A stretch of 8,389 bases of DNA from Chloroflexota bacterium (GTDB lineage: Bacteria; Chloroflexota; Dormibacteria; CF-121). Where the stretch lies: positions 1 to 8,389 of the forward strand of contig VBIS01000100.1 of NCBI GenBank assembly GCA_005880605.1, given 5' to 3'. The notes under the pieces are model-generated. The model saw only the letters and a list, made by a program, of their open reading frames with translations. It had not been told where the DNA came from and searched no databases. Shown piece by piece: positions 6,648-8,389 of this stretch. Position 1 is the first letter of the stretch, and every line of letters begins with the position of its first letter. Made by a program: the position numbers and the translations under genes.

Positions 6648-7640
6648 CTAGTTGGGCGCGGGTTTCTCCATGCGCGCCAGCAACATCGTCTCCAACTTTC
6701 CGGCGTGCTCATCAGCCGTGCCGGCCCGCGTTTCGAATCGGGCCGCAACCCGGCGATCCCCACGCCGCTCCGCCCGGCGGGCGATATGGGTCGCGAGCGA
6801 CGCCTGCTCTCGCAGCGCGCGGACCCCGGCCCAGAGCGCGGCTTCCAGGCTGACCGAATGGGCGTCGACCAGGGCCTCCAGCGAATAGGCATGACCGACT
6901 CGGCAAGCAAACTCCGGGACCTTGTCCGGGCCCGTCCACAGGACGCCGTGGCACTCGGGGCAGGCAATGCCGGATGGAACTCCCGGCGCGTCGCGCGCCC
7001 CGACGACCGCCTGGTCGCCATGAGACTCGACCTTTGGTTTCACGGCTGCCCGACGCTCGCCTCCGTTCTCCGATCTCCGAGCATGGCTCACGATCAGCTG
7101 AGCAATTTCGCCCACCGGGGCAATGTGCTGGGGTGTCGCGATCTCGATGGCGTTCTGCGGCATCTGGGAAAACATCGCTTGCTTCGGATCCTGCACGATG
7201 GCGCTTCCGCCACGGCGCCGGATTTCGCGCAGACCGGCGCTGCCGTCGTCCAACATCCCGGAAAGGATGATGCCGACCACGCGCGAGCCATAGGTGCTCG
7301 CCGCCGTGCGAAACAGCGGGTCGATGGCTGGACGGTGTCCGCTTTCTCGAGGCCCCATGTTGAGCCGGACCCGACCTGGCTCGATCAAGAGATGCGCGTC
7401 GGGAGGCGCCACGTAGATGCGGTCGCAGATGATTGGCTCTCCATTCGACGCTACCGCTGCCCGCAGCGGGCCACGCCGGCTGAGAATCTCGGGAAGCCTG
7501 CTTTCGCCAACCGGAATCGTGTGCACGACGACGAACAGCGCCGCATCCAGCTCGGCCGGCAGCGCGACCACCAGCGAGGTGAGCGCCTCGATAGCCCCGG
7601 CGGACCCGCCGATCACGACGATGTCACGCGGCTCGGCCAT
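6648..7640 (-). CDS. cheB: Second CheB-type methylesterase with C-terminal zinc-ribbon-like domain
   Basis: The product has 330 residues. The CheB methylesterase domain covers about 1-188 with no receiver domain. The triad is visible as Ser13 in GGSAGA, His40 in VVVHTIP and Asp132 in SGMLDDGS. A polar linker (189-222) follows, then a Cys/His module: CPEC (C227, C230) paired with CRVGH (C246, H250), probably one zinc site. An amphipathic helical tail includes SLEAALWAGVRALREQASLA. This layout occurs in stand-alone CheB proteins of soil bacteria; the role of the zinc module is not known to me. It is clearly divergent from the CheB at 4146-4796, so it is a distinct paralogue and not a duplication. 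It converges on cheR with a 7-bp gap and lies 27 bp after the homocysteine methyltransferase gene. The ATG at 7640 lacks a ribosome site; TAGATT lies six bases upstream, suggesting a leaderless start. Confidence 0.9.
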   Translation of the reverse strand: MAEPRDIVVIGGSAGAIEALTSLVVALPAELDAALFVVVHTIPVGESRLPEILSRRGPLRAAVASNGEPIICDRIYVAPPDAHLLIEPGRVRLNMGPRESGHRPAIDPLFRTAASTYGSRVVGIILSGMLDDGSAGLREIRRRGGSAIVQDPKQAMFSQMPQNAIEIATPQHIAPVGEIAQLIVSHARRSENGGERRAAVKPKVESHGDQAVVGARDAPGVPSGIACPECHGVLWTGPDKVPEFACRVGHAYSLEALVDAHSVSLEAALWAGVRALREQASLATHIARRAERRGDRRVAARFETRAGTADEHAGKLETMLLARMEKPAPN

Positions 7641-7646
7641 GGGTTC

Positions 7647-7676
7647 AATCTAGCCCGCGTGATGGCGCTAGGCCAA
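7647..7676 (-). promoter_or_regulatory. Candidate promoter for the zinc-ribbon cheB
   Basis: On the minus strand, TTGGCC (7671-7676) and TAGATT (7647-7652) are separated by 18 bp, and TAGATT ends six bases before the ATG at 7640. The -35-like hexamer overlaps the last codons of the upstream methyltransferase gene. No Shine-Dalgarno is seen in the 27-bp gap. The spacing would put transcription start at or beside the start codon. If it is active, this cheB can be expressed apart from the upstream gene. Confidence 0.4.
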
Positions 7677-8389
7677 GGGAGGCAAGCTCGAATTGCGCCG
7701 CCTTTTGCAGGCGGCGATCGCCGCCACATGCTGCGGAGAACTGCCGCAGCAGCCACCAACCACCTGGGCGCCCGCGTCGAGAAAGCGTCTCGCATAGGCG
7801 CCCATCTCTGCCGGGCTGGTGTCGTAGCGGGCGATGTCGCCAACCATGCTCGGCAAACCCGCGTTGGGTTTGACCCATAACGGAATCCCGGCGTTGAGCG
7901 CGGCGAACTCCTGGACGAGTTGCATCATGTCCTCCAGCGACCGGCCGCAATTGGCTCCGACGGCCGCGACGCGGAGCGGAGCGATCGCCTCGATGACCTG
8001 CCCCGGACTCAGGCCCATCATGGTGCGGGTTCCGCGGTCGAAGCTGAAGGAGACGACCAGAGGCAGGGCGCTGGCGCGGCGCACGCCCTCAATCGCGGCG
8101 AGGGCTTCGTCGAGGGCAAAGAACGTCTCCAGGAGGAGAAGGTCGACACCGCCCTGGCTGAGCGCGGCGGCCTGTTCGGCGTAAGCATCCGCAGCCGCCG
8201 GGGGCGTCAGCTCGCCAAGTGGATCCATCAGCAGACCGGTCGGTCCCATCGAGCCGGCCACCAGAACGCCGGGGCGATCCGAAGCCGCCTCGCGCGCCAA
8301 TTTCACGGCGCGCAGGTTCACCTCGGCCGTCCGACCCGCATATGGCGATTCGCGGAGGCGCGGCGAGGTCGCGCCAAATGTGTCCGTCA
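7668..8389 (-). CDS. Homocysteine S-methyltransferase, stand-alone (5' end outside the window)
   Basis: The frame is open to the right edge, and about 240 C-terminal residues are visible; the start lies beyond base 8389. The visible N-terminal part reads TDTFGATSPRLRE and then NLRAVKLAREA, the start of the homocysteine-binding barrel shared by MetH N-termini, MmuM and BHMT. The zinc-binding cysteines are present: one in GANCGRS (codon 7947-7949) and the pair in VVGGCCGSSP (7746-7751). This enzyme class transfers a methyl group to homocysteine to make methionine in the cytosol; the donor (S-methylmethionine, betaine or methyl-folate) cannot be read here. The protein ends soon after the barrel with a basic tail, so there is no fused folate or cobalamin domain and no methylenetetrahydrofolate reductase domain. 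The neighbouring cheB follows after 27 bp on the same strand. Replenishing methionine for CheR's cofactor is possible but speculative. Confidence 0.9.
   Translation of the reverse strand, partial: TDTFGATSPRLRESPYAGRTAEVNLRAVKLAREAASDRPGVLVAGSMGPTGLLMDPLGELTPPAAADAYAEQAAALSQGGVDLLLLETFFALDEALAAIEGVRRASALPLVVSFSFDRGTRTMMGLSPGQVIEAIAPLRVAAVGANCGRSLEDMMQLVQEFAALNAGIPLWVKPNAGLPSMVGDIARYDTSPAEMGAYARRFLDAGAQVVGGCCGSSPQHVAAIAACKRRRNSSLPPLA

Noticed and set aside
5354..7021. Long minus-strand open frame of 555 codons opposite cheR
   Set aside because: It is antisense to an unambiguous CheR-PAS gene and runs into the second cheB in the wrong frame. Its Leu/Gly-rich repeat is only the reverse reading of the heptad repeat. 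High G+C makes stop-free shadow frames common.

Overview
The window is gene-dense, high-G+C bacterial DNA (about two-thirds G+C by eye). It has seven protein-coding genes, almost no intergenic space, frequent 4-base gene overlaps and several GTG starts. I see no RNA gene, transposase, CRISPR array or phage gene. The content (cyanophycin synthetase, CheB/CheR-PAS proteins, stand-alone homocysteine methyltransferase, possible leaderless promoters) fits a soil-type bacterium such as Chloroflexota/Dormibacterota, an actinobacterium or a myxobacterium. The phylum cannot be fixed from this window.

Left block (1-4083): the 3' part of a cyanophycin synthetase gene (cphA, + strand, cut by the window edge) converges on a three-gene minus-strand operon. 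In transcription order the operon encodes (i) a winged-helix DNA-binding protein without a receiver domain, (ii) a small helical protein that looks like a histidine-kinase dimerisation helix pair without the phosphorylatable His and without an ATPase domain, and (iii) a Mur-ligase enzyme with the cyanophycin-synthetase N-domain but no ATP-grasp domain. The three genes are joined by an ATGA overlap and a 5-bp gap. The Mur ligase and cphA share a CTAG at their stops. The simplest reading is an accessory and regulatory module for cyanophycin or a related amino-acid polymer, which is an inference.

Middle block (4084-6640): a short divergent promoter region with an imperfect inverted repeat leads into a plus-strand pair. 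The first gene is a receiver-less CheB methylesterase. The second is a CheR methyltransferase fused to PAS, a 12-heptad coiled coil and a second PAS. They overlap by GTGA. The fused CheB-CheR-PAS-kinase arrangement known from large hybrid proteins is here split and lacks a kinase.

Right block (6648-8389): on the minus strand, a homocysteine S-methyltransferase gene (start outside the window) is followed after 27 bp by a second CheB, which carries a C-terminal zinc-ribbon-like domain. This cheB converges on cheR with a 7-bp gap. The two CheBs flanking one CheR-PAS protein probably form a non-classical methylation signalling set. No chemoreceptor, CheA or CheW is visible here.
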